A stretch of 64,000 nucleotides of DNA from an uncultured beta proteobacterium (GTDB taxonomy: Bacteria > Pseudomonadota > Gammaproteobacteria > Burkholderiales > Burkholderiaceae_C). This document shows, piece by piece, positions 1-5,944 of this stretch (position 1 is the first letter of the stretch; each line of letters begins with the position of its first letter). The notes beneath the pieces were generated by a model. That model was not told the DNA's origin. It was given only the letters and a program-made list of their open reading frames with translations, and searched no databases. A program made the position numbers and the translations under genes. Location: assembly GCA_903876735.1 (NCBI GenBank), contig CAIRAW010000036.1:1-64000 (forward strand), in the 5' to 3' direction.

Positions 1-15
1 TCTCTTGCCGGGCAT
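1..15 (-). CDS. Start of a leftward gene (possibly istA), cut by window edge
   Basis: Only five codons are visible (Met-Pro-Gly-Lys-Arg), reading off the left edge. A purine-rich GAAGGTAGG stretch sits upstream of the ATG and could be the ribosome-binding site. The position just inside the repeated element end fits the first gene of an IS21-type element, but five residues cannot establish identity. Confidence 0.25.
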
Positions 16-136
16 GCCGCCTACCTTCGATTGGTGTTCGAAGGTCCAACGGTAGCCCCGCCTCCCGGACCCGCCCGGTACAGGCCTCTAACCGGCCAAC
101 ATAGTTGTCGTCAACCGGCCAAGGTAATTGTCGTCA
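1..136 (-). mobile_element. Right-hand end of a putative IS21-like element
   Basis: This GC-rich stretch differs sharply from the AT-richer island that follows. Two tandem 23-bp units lie at 90-112 and 113-135; each begins AACCGGCCAA and ends TTGTCGTC, and the next bases start a third partial copy. Multiple short repeats just inside the end are typical of IS21-family elements. Read on the minus strand the end starts TGACGACAATTACC at about 136. A start codon for a leftward gene follows at 13-15. The family call is inference from end structure only; the transposase lies outside the window. Confidence 0.4.
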
Positions 137-685
137 ACCATCCACGTCAACGCCAACATCATCAAGAATTTTCTTGGCATGAGGCAGAAACAGCGTGGGC
201 GTGCATGGTGGCACATAGAGCACTTCGCAACGACTGATGATGCCCTTGTCCACTTGATCAAAGCGATTCGTGCTGAGAATCGTCATATCAGTCCCGAGCG
301 TTGCGTCAAGTTCAACTTTCAGCGCGTCAACTAAAGAACTCTTCGTCACCAAGAACTCTTCAATGATTTGATAGTTGTATCGCTGCCCATTGACTGTATA
401 GATGCGACTGAATTGCTTGTTACGCCCATACAGATCGTGAATGTCTGACGCTGTTTTTAGATCAGCGCATTTGACATTGTTGACAAGCGCCTTCGTCTTT
501 TCAATGGCATCTGGCAGCAGCTGTTGAAGTGCTGTCTTGCCTGTGCCACTCGGTCCGTACAGCAGCAACGGCGCTTGAAGCTCGCCACTGGCATACGCCA
601 TGGCAAGTTCACACACTTCAGCGTTAGGGAAAACGAACTCTTGCAAGGTTTTCGGTGAATATTTCATAGTCGTTGTGATGATCAT
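134..685 (-). CDS. AAA+ ATPase, clamp-loader-like, probably 3'-truncated
   Basis: A 183-residue P-loop ATPase. Walker A is GPSGTGKT near residues 44-51, and a sensor-1-like stretch STNRFDQV is followed by a serine-arginine-cysteine (SRC) motif typical of replication factor C and DnaX-type clamp loaders. No lid domain of usual size follows; family members are normally over 300 residues. The stop codon TGA at 134-136 coincides with the end of the IS21-like element, so the original C-terminus was probably lost to that insertion (inference). The start overlaps the stop of the upstream gene by 4 bp (ATGA), implying translational coupling. It may be phage- or plasmid-derived; its substrate is unknown. 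Confidence 0.75.
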   Translation of the reverse strand: MIITTTMKYSPKTLQEFVFPNAEVCELAMAYASGELQAPLLLYGPSGTGKTALQQLLPDAIEKTKALVNNVKCADLKTASDIHDLYGRNKQFSRIYTVNGQRYNYQIIEEFLVTKSSLVDALKVELDATLGTDMTILSTNRFDQVDKGIISRCEVLYVPPCTPTLFLPHAKKILDDVGVDVDG

Positions 686-1599
686 TTTGTACTTTCAAGC
701 GTGTCTCGCACAGCCAATGCAGGGCATTTCTCAATGACTTGAACTTGAAAGCTGTGCTTGTCAACAATGTTGTCAATTTCTTCCAGTAGATCCCACCACG
801 CGTCATCAGTTGGCTTTTTATTGAAGCGAATGACGATCTCGTAGGGCTCGTCAACTGCTACATCAGCGACAGATTTTTGTGAAACACGGTCAAGCAAGGA
901 AGCTGTCGCTTGCTGTGCCTGTGCGAATTCAGCAGCACTGGTGTCACACGAATCGTCAATGGAGGCAGTTGCAGTTGGCTCAACAGCAATAGTGACTGCT
1001 GGCGCTTCTGGTGTAACAGCGACATCTGGAACGACTGGATCAGCAGCAGAGTCTGTCGTGGTCTGAGTCGTACTGGCGATGGCATCAACTGAATCAGTAG
1101 TCTCGTCAGGCTTGACTGGATCAGCAGACTTCTTGTTTGCGTCTTTCAGTAGTTTGATCTTCGCACCAGTCAGATTCGCCATGCTATTGCCAGTGCTGAC
1201 AAGCGCGTCAAAAACATCAGAGGGAATCTGAGTGATTTCGTAGATGCTGGTCCAGGAATTGGGCAGCAGATTCGTATGCTGAATCAACTTGTCATAGCGT
1301 TCGCCAATCGCAAGAAACTTGCGAATCGTCGCGCCATTCTGGTCGTGACCGATCTCGCCACAGAACTTCGCAAAGTCATCTTTGGAAAGCTTGGTCTTTG
1401 CTTCGTGCACGACGCGACACATTTCAACTGTCATTTTTGCTGTCTTTACAGCGTATGCTGTGTATTCAGTCAAAAAGCGATCACGCTCAGACAAGTAAAC
1501 AGTGACATTATTATTACTATTCACTGCTTTAACAAGACCCACAGTATGTGTCAGTTTTTTGTATGTTCCATTTAGAACAGATGTTTTCCTAATAGCCAT
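682..1599 (-). CDS. Island protein of unknown function with N-terminal helical domain
   Basis: A 305-residue protein I cannot name. Residues 1-150 look like a compact helical domain rich in charged residues, vaguely like phage or plasmid DUF3102-type proteins. Residues 150-240 form a low-complexity linker rich in Thr, Ala, Asp, Pro and Val. The last 65 residues look folded again (contain DDAWWDLLEEIDNIV). A strong AAAGGAG site lies 6 bp before the ATG, inside the last codons of the upstream small gene. It is the middle gene of a three-gene minus-strand operon ending in the AAA+ ATPase. Codons 8-12 contain a copy of the island palindrome GTTCTAAATGGAAC. Confidence 0.65.
   Translation of the reverse strand: MAIRKTSVLNGTYKKLTHTVGLVKAVNSNNNVTVYLSERDRFLTEYTAYAVKTAKMTVEMCRVVHEAKTKLSKDDFAKFCGEIGHDQNGATIRKFLAIGERYDKLIQHTNLLPNSWTSIYEITQIPSDVFDALVSTGNSMANLTGAKIKLLKDANKKSADPVKPDETTDSVDAIASTTQTTTDSAADPVVPDVAVTPEAPAVTIAVEPTATASIDDSCDTSAAEFAQAQQATASLLDRVSQKSVADVAVDEPYEIVIRFNKKPTDDAWWDLLEEIDNIVDKHSFQVQVIEKCPALAVRDTLESTK
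1565..1578. promoter_or_regulatory. Island palindrome, copy 1
   Basis: GTTCCATTTAGAAC, the exact reverse complement of the copy at 2567-2580. It lies inside the first codons of the 305-residue gene. Operator function is inferred from recurrence near island gene starts. Confidence 0.4.
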
Positions 1600-1602
1600 G
1601 AT

Positions 1603-1773
1603 TTACTCCTTTATCAAATAATCTGATTTCGTCACTTCAACATATTCAAAAATTCTATGAAACGCCTCTAGTGCTTTCTCTTTGCGAATTTCAATAAGTT
1701 TATCTTTTCGCATCTTCTCCTGCAATTTCACTCTTGCCTTCTCTTTTTTTGCTTCTCTTGATAATGTTTCCAT
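1603..1773 (-). CDS. Small charged protein, first gene of the AAA+ operon
   Basis: A 56-residue ORF beginning METLSREAKKEKARVK, strongly basic and acidic and predicted helical throughout its first 40 residues. It has a good ribosome-binding site (AAAAGGTG) before the ATG, and its stop lies 3 bp before the next gene's start, so the two are cotranscribed. The last codons carry the ribosome-binding site of the next gene. No family is recognised; it could be a small DNA- or partner-binding protein. Support rests on the two ribosome-binding sites and tight packing. Confidence 0.55.
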   Translation of the reverse strand: METLSREAKKEKARVKLQEKMRKDKLIEIRKEKALEAFHRIFEYVEVTKSDYLIKE

Positions 1774-1818
1774 AATCACCTTTTCCTTTTAAAGTTTAAT
1801 AATTGAATCACTATTGAT

Positions 1819-1914
1819 TCAGACTCTATTATCTCAAAATACCGATTTTTTGATAAGCCAAGAACATCGGTCCGAAGTTATTGGTATAGTGCTCAACACT
1901 GTTCTAAGTGGAGC
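1819..1914. repeat. Duplicated divergent promoter block, copy A
   Basis: About 96 bp nearly identical to 2486-2580 (roughly 8 differences including one indel). It lies upstream of the minus-strand small gene at 1773. It retains a minus-strand TTATCA-17 bp-GATAAT promoter-like pair. The plus-strand -10 has decayed to TATAGT and the palindrome to GTTCTAAGTGGAGC at 1901-1914, and no plus-strand gene follows. Confidence 0.8.
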
Positions 1915-1948
1915 AAATTCCTGCGATCACCAATAATCTTTAGTCCAT

Positions 1949-1987
1949 CTAAGCACAGAAGAATTGTCTGATTTCTTCTGTGCTTAG
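1949..1987 (-). terminator. Strong hairpin after the 145-residue gene
   Basis: A perfect 15-bp stem (1949-1963 with 1973-1987) with a 9-base loop, starting 10 bp past the stop codon of the minus-strand gene ending at 1997. No long U-run follows, so it may act as an RNA-stabilising end or factor-dependent terminator. Confidence 0.55.
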
Positions 1988-1996
1988 CTGAATTGT

Positions 1997-2434
1997 TTAT
2001 GCGTACCTCCTGACATCAATATCATTAGCTGCTGTCAGCATCTGATAATTGAGATTAAGCAGAATATTCCAGTCCTCTTTGTTGCGTGCAGCCATGATTT
2101 CACGACAGCTATATGCTGGGCTATTCGCAGTATCTAGCTCATAGAAGTTGATGACGTAGCCAAAGGCGTTAATCATGCGCTTGATTGACTGATATGCATC
2201 TGTCTTCATCAAATATGCAGCTATTTCGTTAACTGGAGGGTTATGAAGCCATTCGTTAACACAAATCTGATTAAGCAACTGATCTCTTGTTAAAGATGTT
2301 GACGGATTTTGTACCGTGAAGCTACAAAATTCAGATTGCCCATTTTTCAAATGACGAATTGCCAAAATATTCAAACTTGGAGTTTGTGCTTTCAGAACAG
2401 CGATTTCTGATTTCCGTGCTTTTGCTTGACCCAT
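1997..2434 (-). CDS. Unknown island protein starting MGQAKARKSE
   Basis: A 145-residue protein of unknown function. The N-terminus MGQAKARK is a motif seen at the start of many small phage and island proteins. The rest is mixed helix and strand with several aromatic residues and no signal peptide or membrane segment. The gene reads away from the divergent promoter block at 2486-2580, which it shares with the plus-strand gene at 2586, and ends at a 15-bp perfect hairpin. An AGAAGG ribosome-binding site precedes the ATG. Confidence 0.6.
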   Translation of the reverse strand: MGQAKARKSEIAVLKAQTPSLNILAIRHLKNGQSEFCSFTVQNPSTSLTRDQLLNQICVNEWLHNPPVNEIAAYLMKTDAYQSIKRMINAFGYVINFYELDTANSPAYSCREIMAARNKEDWNILLNLNYQMLTAANDIDVRRYA

Positions 2435-2548
2435 TATTTACCTTCTTTCATTTAGTTTATTGATATAAAGAACCGTTCCTTATAATCAGACTCTATTATC
2501 TCAAAAAACCGATTTTTTGATAAGCCAAGAACATCGGACCAAAGTTAT

Positions 2549-2557
2549 TGGTATAAT
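2549..2557 (+). promoter_or_regulatory. Extended -10 promoter for the gene at 2586
   Basis: TGGTATAAT matches an extended -10 element; no good -35 lies at the usual distance. The start would fall near 2564, immediately before the palindrome at 2567-2580, a position where a bound repressor would block transcription. Confidence 0.5.
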
Positions 2558-2566
2558 GCTCAACTT

Positions 2567-2580
2567 GTTCTAAATGGAAC
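2567..2580. promoter_or_regulatory. Island palindrome, copy 3 (operator candidate)
   Basis: GTTCTAAATGGAAC overlaps the predicted transcription start of the plus-strand gene. Arms GTTC and GAAC are separated by 6 bp. Sister sites lie at 1565, 1901 and 4337. The binding protein is not identified. Confidence 0.5.
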
Positions 2581-2585
2581 GAATC

Positions 2586-3293
2586 ATGACTTATGCGGTG
2601 AATCAAGGCAAAGAGCCATACAGACTCTGGTTTCAATTTTTGAAACTGGCGCAGCAGAATTCCGATTTCAGAGTCAAGAAGACGAAATACACTGAATGGG
2701 GCGACATTCAGAATGTGAGCTTTAGGAAGTGGTGGAGTGATATTGGCAGCAAGCTCATAACTCTTGGCAGCGTTGGCGTACATGTCACGACAGCAGCGAC
2801 ATGCGACACAGACATCTACCACCTTGTCGCCATCCCACGCACCATCTCACCAACCACAGCGCGAGATCAAGTGCTGAAGCTGATGAAGGAGTTGGTCAAG
2901 ACTGAAGGTGGTGGCTCTCTCAAGTGGAAGCTGACAGAGGGGAAACAACTCAAAGTTGAATCAGTTCGCGCTTACCTTCACACCTACGAAGCACAGGCTA
3001 AGCTGATCAAGCAGGCATTGGCTAATGGGGGCAAGGCGTCAGATGTGAAGGCAATGCATGTGCTGTGCGAGGTCCGAAGTTATTACAACAAGAAGAAAGA
3101 GCGATACAAAAACAATCTCATTCCTGTTGACTCAATGCCTGTTCGTTTGACCAATGGTGGCAATATCACTGATGTCTCATTGATTGATCCAGACGATTCC
3201 CACGAAGCACTGAAGGCAGTGAATGAGTATTTGAGAAAAGCTAAGAATATTCTGACTAATGTGGCAAATGGCGAATTTCCTGGCGAAGATTAA
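2586..3293 (+). CDS. Unknown island protein
   Basis: A 235-residue soluble protein starting MTYAVNQGKEPYRLWFQFLK; an ATG four codons earlier lies inside the palindrome, so 2586 is preferred. It has an aromatic-rich N-terminal third with FRKWWSDIG, a charged helical centre and a C-terminal helical tail. There is no signal peptide, membrane span or known catalytic motif. I do not recognise the family. It is followed closely by an H-NS gene with the same direction and shares a divergent control region with the 145-residue gene, so the pair may be co-regulated parts of one module (inference). Confidence 0.6.
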   Translation: MTYAVNQGKEPYRLWFQFLKLAQQNSDFRVKKTKYTEWGDIQNVSFRKWWSDIGSKLITLGSVGVHVTTAATCDTDIYHLVAIPRTISPTTARDQVLKLMKELVKTEGGGSLKWKLTEGKQLKVESVRAYLHTYEAQAKLIKQALANGGKASDVKAMHVLCEVRSYYNKKKERYKNNLIPVDSMPVRLTNGGNITDVSLIDPDDSHEALKAVNEYLRKAKNILTNVANGEFPGED

Positions 3294-3301
3294 AATTACA
3301 A

Positions 3302-3307
3302 TATAAT
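3302..3307 (+). promoter_or_regulatory. -10 element for the H-NS gene
   Basis: TATAAT just after the preceding stop codon, about 27 bp before the H-NS ATG. No convincing -35 is seen, so confidence is modest. Confidence 0.35.
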
Positions 3308-3333
3308 CTAGCTTTCATTTTCACGAGGTTCAA

Positions 3334-3636
3334 ATGGCATCACTCAAAGAACTAATGGCGCAACAAATTGCGTTGGCGAAACAAATTGAAGATCTGCGTT
3401 CTAAAGAACACGCAGAAGCCATTGCCAAAGTTCAGGCTCTTATCGCTGAACATATGCTGACGCAGCAAGATGTGTTTGGCACTTCGCGTGGTCGCAAAGC
3501 CAGTGGGGTCAAGAAAGTCAAGTCCAAGGTCGCTGCGAAATATCGTGATCCTGAAACGGGCAAAGAGTGGAGTGGTCGTGGCATTGCGCCTAAGTGGCTT
3601 GCTGGTAAAGACAAGACAAAATATCTGATTGCTTGA
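3334..3636 (+). CDS. H-NS family nucleoid protein
   Basis: A 100-residue H-NS/HvrA-type DNA-binding protein. Residues 1-45 form the helical oligomerisation part; residues 67-90 carry the C-terminal DNA-binding signature YRDPETGKEWSGRGIAPKWL, which in this family inserts the RG pair into the AT-rich minor groove. A GAGG ribosome-binding site precedes the ATG. Such island-borne copies often silence AT-rich foreign genes or adjust the host's H-NS network. Here it sits in the middle of an AT-richer island, so it may restrain the unknown neighbours. Transcription ends at the strong hairpin 20 bp downstream. Confidence 0.9.
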   Translation: MASLKELMAQQIALAKQIEDLRSKEHAEAIAKVQALIAEHMLTQQDVFGTSRGRKASGVKKVKSKVAAKYRDPETGKEWSGRGIAPKWLAGKDKTKYLIA

Positions 3637-3656
3637 TCTCGTTTGCAGTCAAATTG

Positions 3657-3680
3657 AAAAGCCCCCAATTGGGGGCTTTT
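3657..3680. terminator. Bidirectional terminator between H-NS and integrase genes
   Basis: A perfect palindrome, AAAAGCCCCC-AATT-GGGGGCTTTT, with T-runs in both directions. It lies between two convergent genes and fits a two-way intrinsic terminator. Confidence 0.9.
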
Positions 3681-3693
3681 TCATGTGCGTTGA

Positions 3694-4287
3694 TTAGGTC
3701 ATCATCTCCACAGCAGATCGCATCATCGCTGGATGCGTTTCAAAATACCGTCCAGTTGTTGCTGTTCTGGTGTGACCAACCAATGCCCTCAGAACTCGCA
3801 CATTCACGCCTTTCTTCGCCAGTGATGTGATGAACCCACGCCGTCCACTGTGCGATGACGCCTTGATTCCAACGGCGCGATACAGATAGTGAAAGTGCTG
3901 CGAGAGAGAGCCAGATGTGAATCCACGGACAGGCTCTTTTTGCGTGTTGAACAGCGCACGATTTGTGTCGATGAAGTTGATCGTTGCCAGGTCCTTCACG
4001 CGAAACCGAACACTCAGATAGTGCTGAATCTCCTGCTGTAGCTGCGCTGGCAGCAGCACAGTTCGCCCCCGTTTATTGCTGTTTTGAGGCACAAGAAAGA
4101 TTTCATCTTTGATGCTGCCATCTGAATTGAGCACATCAGCAATGGTGACCACGGCGACTTCCCCTACGCGCATGCCAGCCAGATGCGTCATCAGCAGCAT
4201 TGCCCTATTTCTTGATGCGTGACTGTGCGACGCGATATACGCCAAAACCCTTTTGAATTCCCGTTCAGATAAAACTTTTGCTGACAT
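3694..4287 (-). CDS. Tyrosine recombinase, catalytic domain only
   Basis: A 197-residue site-specific recombinase. The catalytic set is complete: Arg40 (GMRVGE), His146 and Arg149 (HSGR), His172 (GHT) and the nucleophile Tyr181 (GRYFETHP). It lacks the N-terminal arm- and core-binding domain of full integrases (about 300-400 residues), resembling short XerC-like or Fim-like recombinases. A palindrome copy (GTTCTATATGGAAC) lies 50 bp upstream of its ATG, so it may be controlled together with the other island genes. It may move the island or invert or resolve a local segment; its target site is not evident. Confidence 0.85.
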   Translation of the reverse strand: MSAKVLSEREFKRVLAYIASHSHASRNRAMLLMTHLAGMRVGEVAVVTIADVLNSDGSIKDEIFLVPQNSNKRGRTVLLPAQLQQEIQHYLSVRFRVKDLATINFIDTNRALFNTQKEPVRGFTSGSLSQHFHYLYRAVGIKASSHSGRRGFITSLAKKGVNVRVLRALVGHTRTATTGRYFETHPAMMRSAVEMMT

Positions 4288-4695
4288 GATTTCCCCTTAA
4301 GTGAACTTATTTATCAGGAATCAACTGCGTAAAAAAGTTCTATATGGAACAGATTTAGAAATCAAATAATTGAAATTCTCAGAAAAGGGTAAATTGGTCT
4401 CTAAAAAGCGTCGTTTTTGAGCTTATTTTTGTAGCTTTCCTGTTTCAAATGATAAATAAATACGAGTTGCGATGAAGTTGCTATGAGTCGCTTGAATGAA
4501 GAAAAAGAAAGTTGCTTGTTACGAGTTGCTTGTTACTGATTTGAGACAAATGAGTAACTATGGACCGAAACAAGCGACTCGCTACTTGAAACACGAGACA
4601 TGCAACAAGTAACGAGCGACGCTTTTTCTGAAAAGAACTGCCAAGCGACTGAAGCAACAGACTTCGTAACTCAGCATTACAAAAAAAGGAAATAT
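4288..4695. other. Non-coding control region with repeats and island palindrome
   Basis: About 400 bp without a convincing gene between the divergent integrase and the gene at 4696. It holds the palindrome GTTCTATATGGAAC at 4337-4350, two direct copies of GTTGCTTGTTAC (4511-4522 and 4525-4536), a 12-bp hairpin with one mismatch (4532-4543 with 4547-4558), and an inverted relative GCAACAAGTAAC at 4602-4613. This could be a recombination site, an origin or a regulatory array. Confidence 0.6.
4337..4350. promoter_or_regulatory. Island palindrome, copy 4
   Basis: GTTCTATATGGAAC, 50 bp upstream of the tyrosine recombinase start. It differs from copy 3 by one central base. Confidence 0.5.
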
Positions 4696-5166
4696 ATGCT
4701 GAAAACAAAAACTGAAACTGAAATCGCTGTGCGTCTTTACGACAACAAATTCTACGGAACGACATACGGCAAAGGGCTTTATCGCAGAGCGCTTTACAAC
4801 GGCTCTATTGATCTACAGACGCCATTGGTCAAATATGTCATAGACTTATTTATCTATGATGATTGGGCCAATCAAGCAAAAACAGACGATCAGATGAAAA
4901 TAATCAGAAAAATACAAAAAGACAAGGATTTGCTCTTCAGCTGGATTTACAGATACAGCAAGGAAGCGCAGACGAAGACGCTGGTTTATGGCTGCTGCAT
5001 CATGGATTGCAATGACAACAATGTCGTGGTTCTCATTGGTGATGATGAATTTGGCCTTGAGGGCAACTGGACGCTTGTGGCAAAGCCATGTAGACAAGCA
5101 GTGAATGGTGGAAAAGCAGCTACTTTGCTGGCGACTAACGCGGATCTGTCTGTTTGGCAGAAATGA
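4696..5166 (+). CDS. Unknown island protein
   Basis: A 156-residue protein starting MLKTKTETEIAVRLYDNKF. The reading frame is open 32 codons further upstream, but the ATG at 4696 has an AAGGA site at the right distance, whereas the earlier start lies in the repeat array. The protein is rich in Asp, Lys and aromatic residues, with no signal peptide or known motif (contains YGCCIMDCNDNN). It ends 40 bp before the stop of the convergent resolvase. Function unknown. Confidence 0.5.
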   Translation: MLKTKTETEIAVRLYDNKFYGTTYGKGLYRRALYNGSIDLQTPLVKYVIDLFIYDDWANQAKTDDQMKIIRKIQKDKDLLFSWIYRYSKEAQTKTLVYGCCIMDCNDNNVVVLIGDDEFGLEGNWTLVAKPCRQAVNGGKAATLLATNADLSVWQK

Positions 5167-5175
5167 TCTGAGAAG

Positions 5176-5200
5176 GCACTGACTCGGCGCGAGTCAGTGC
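5176..5200. terminator. 10-bp perfect hairpin between convergent genes
   Basis: GCACTGACTC-GGCGC-GAGTCAGTGC lies between the stop codons of two convergent genes. No T-run follows on either side, so it could equally be a recombination site for the neighbouring serine recombinase. Confidence 0.45.
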
Positions 5201-5206
5201 GGATCG

Positions 5207-5770
5207 TCAGTGAATTGCCAAAGCGTCAGAACCAAGCGCACGATAGATTGACGCCTTGCTCAGATCGTAGTGAGCCATGAGATCCACAATCTTTGTGCCC
5301 TCATTGCGCTTCTGACGCACTTCCAGAATCTGCGCGTCAGTCAGTGCCTTTCTGCGACCGAACTGAACGCCTTTGCGCTTCGCCAAAGCGATGCCATCAG
5401 TCTGACGCTCCTTGCGTAGATCATTCTCAAACGCAGCGATTGCGCCAAGCATCGTCACCAGCAGCATGCCTGCTGGCGTTGATGTGTCAATCTGCTGATC
5501 CAGAACATGAAGCCTGACTTGCTTCTTCTCCAGCGAGTTCAGAATGTTCAGCAGATCGCGTGTTGAACGCGCCAAGCGATCCAGCTTCGTGATTACAAGC
5601 GTGTCACCATCCCTGACGTAGTCCAGGCACAGCGCAAGCTGCTCACGCTTGTCTGTGGTGCGTCCAGATTGCTTTTCTTGAAAGACGCGATCACAGCCAT
5701 TCAGCTTCTCTTGCTGAACTTGAAGCGACTGACCGTAGCTGCTAACTCTTGCGTAACCGATGCGTGCCAT
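5207..5770 (-). CDS. Serine recombinase (resolvase/invertase family)
   Basis: A 187-residue small serine recombinase of the Tn3-resolvase/Hin type, of typical length. The N-terminal catalytic domain starts MARIGYARVSS with nucleophile Ser10; KLDRLARS supplies the conserved active-site arginines, and the long E-helix contains MLGAIAAFENDLRKERQ. The C-terminal 45 residues form a helix-turn-helix (residues about 140-185, KIVDLMAHYDLSKASIYRAL). Such enzymes resolve cointegrates or invert DNA segments. No transposase partner is visible nearby, so it may be a plasmid- or transposon-derived relic still able to act. Confidence 0.9.
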   Translation of the reverse strand: MARIGYARVSSYGQSLQVQQEKLNGCDRVFQEKQSGRTTDKREQLALCLDYVRDGDTLVITKLDRLARSTRDLLNILNSLEKKQVRLHVLDQQIDTSTPAGMLLVTMLGAIAAFENDLRKERQTDGIALAKRKGVQFGRRKALTDAQILEVRQKRNEGTKIVDLMAHYDLSKASIYRALGSDALAIH

Positions 5771-5944
5771 TTTGCTTTACTCCGTCTCATAACATTCTTT
5801 ACTTTCTGAGACTGAATTATGACACATAAAATGAGACACGGTCAAGGGTGCTTTTTGATCCTTTTCAAAATGCCTCTTTATGTAAACAAATAGCAACAGA
5901 TAATGGGCTTACTATATTTTTATAGTAAGGTCCACCAACTCAAG

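Larger units (their letters stand above)
2486..2580. repeat. Duplicated divergent promoter block, copy B
   Basis: The better-preserved copy of the block at 1819-1914. It sits between divergent genes (minus start 2434, plus start 2586) and carries promoter-like elements both ways: TTATCA-17 bp-GATAAT on the minus strand and an extended -10 TGGTATAAT on the plus strand. The palindrome GTTCTAAATGGAAC closes its right end. Confidence 0.8.

Noticed and set aside
2496-2822. 108-codon minus-strand frame over the divergent promoter block
   Set aside because: Runs antisense to the better-supported gene at 2586 and through the promoter region.
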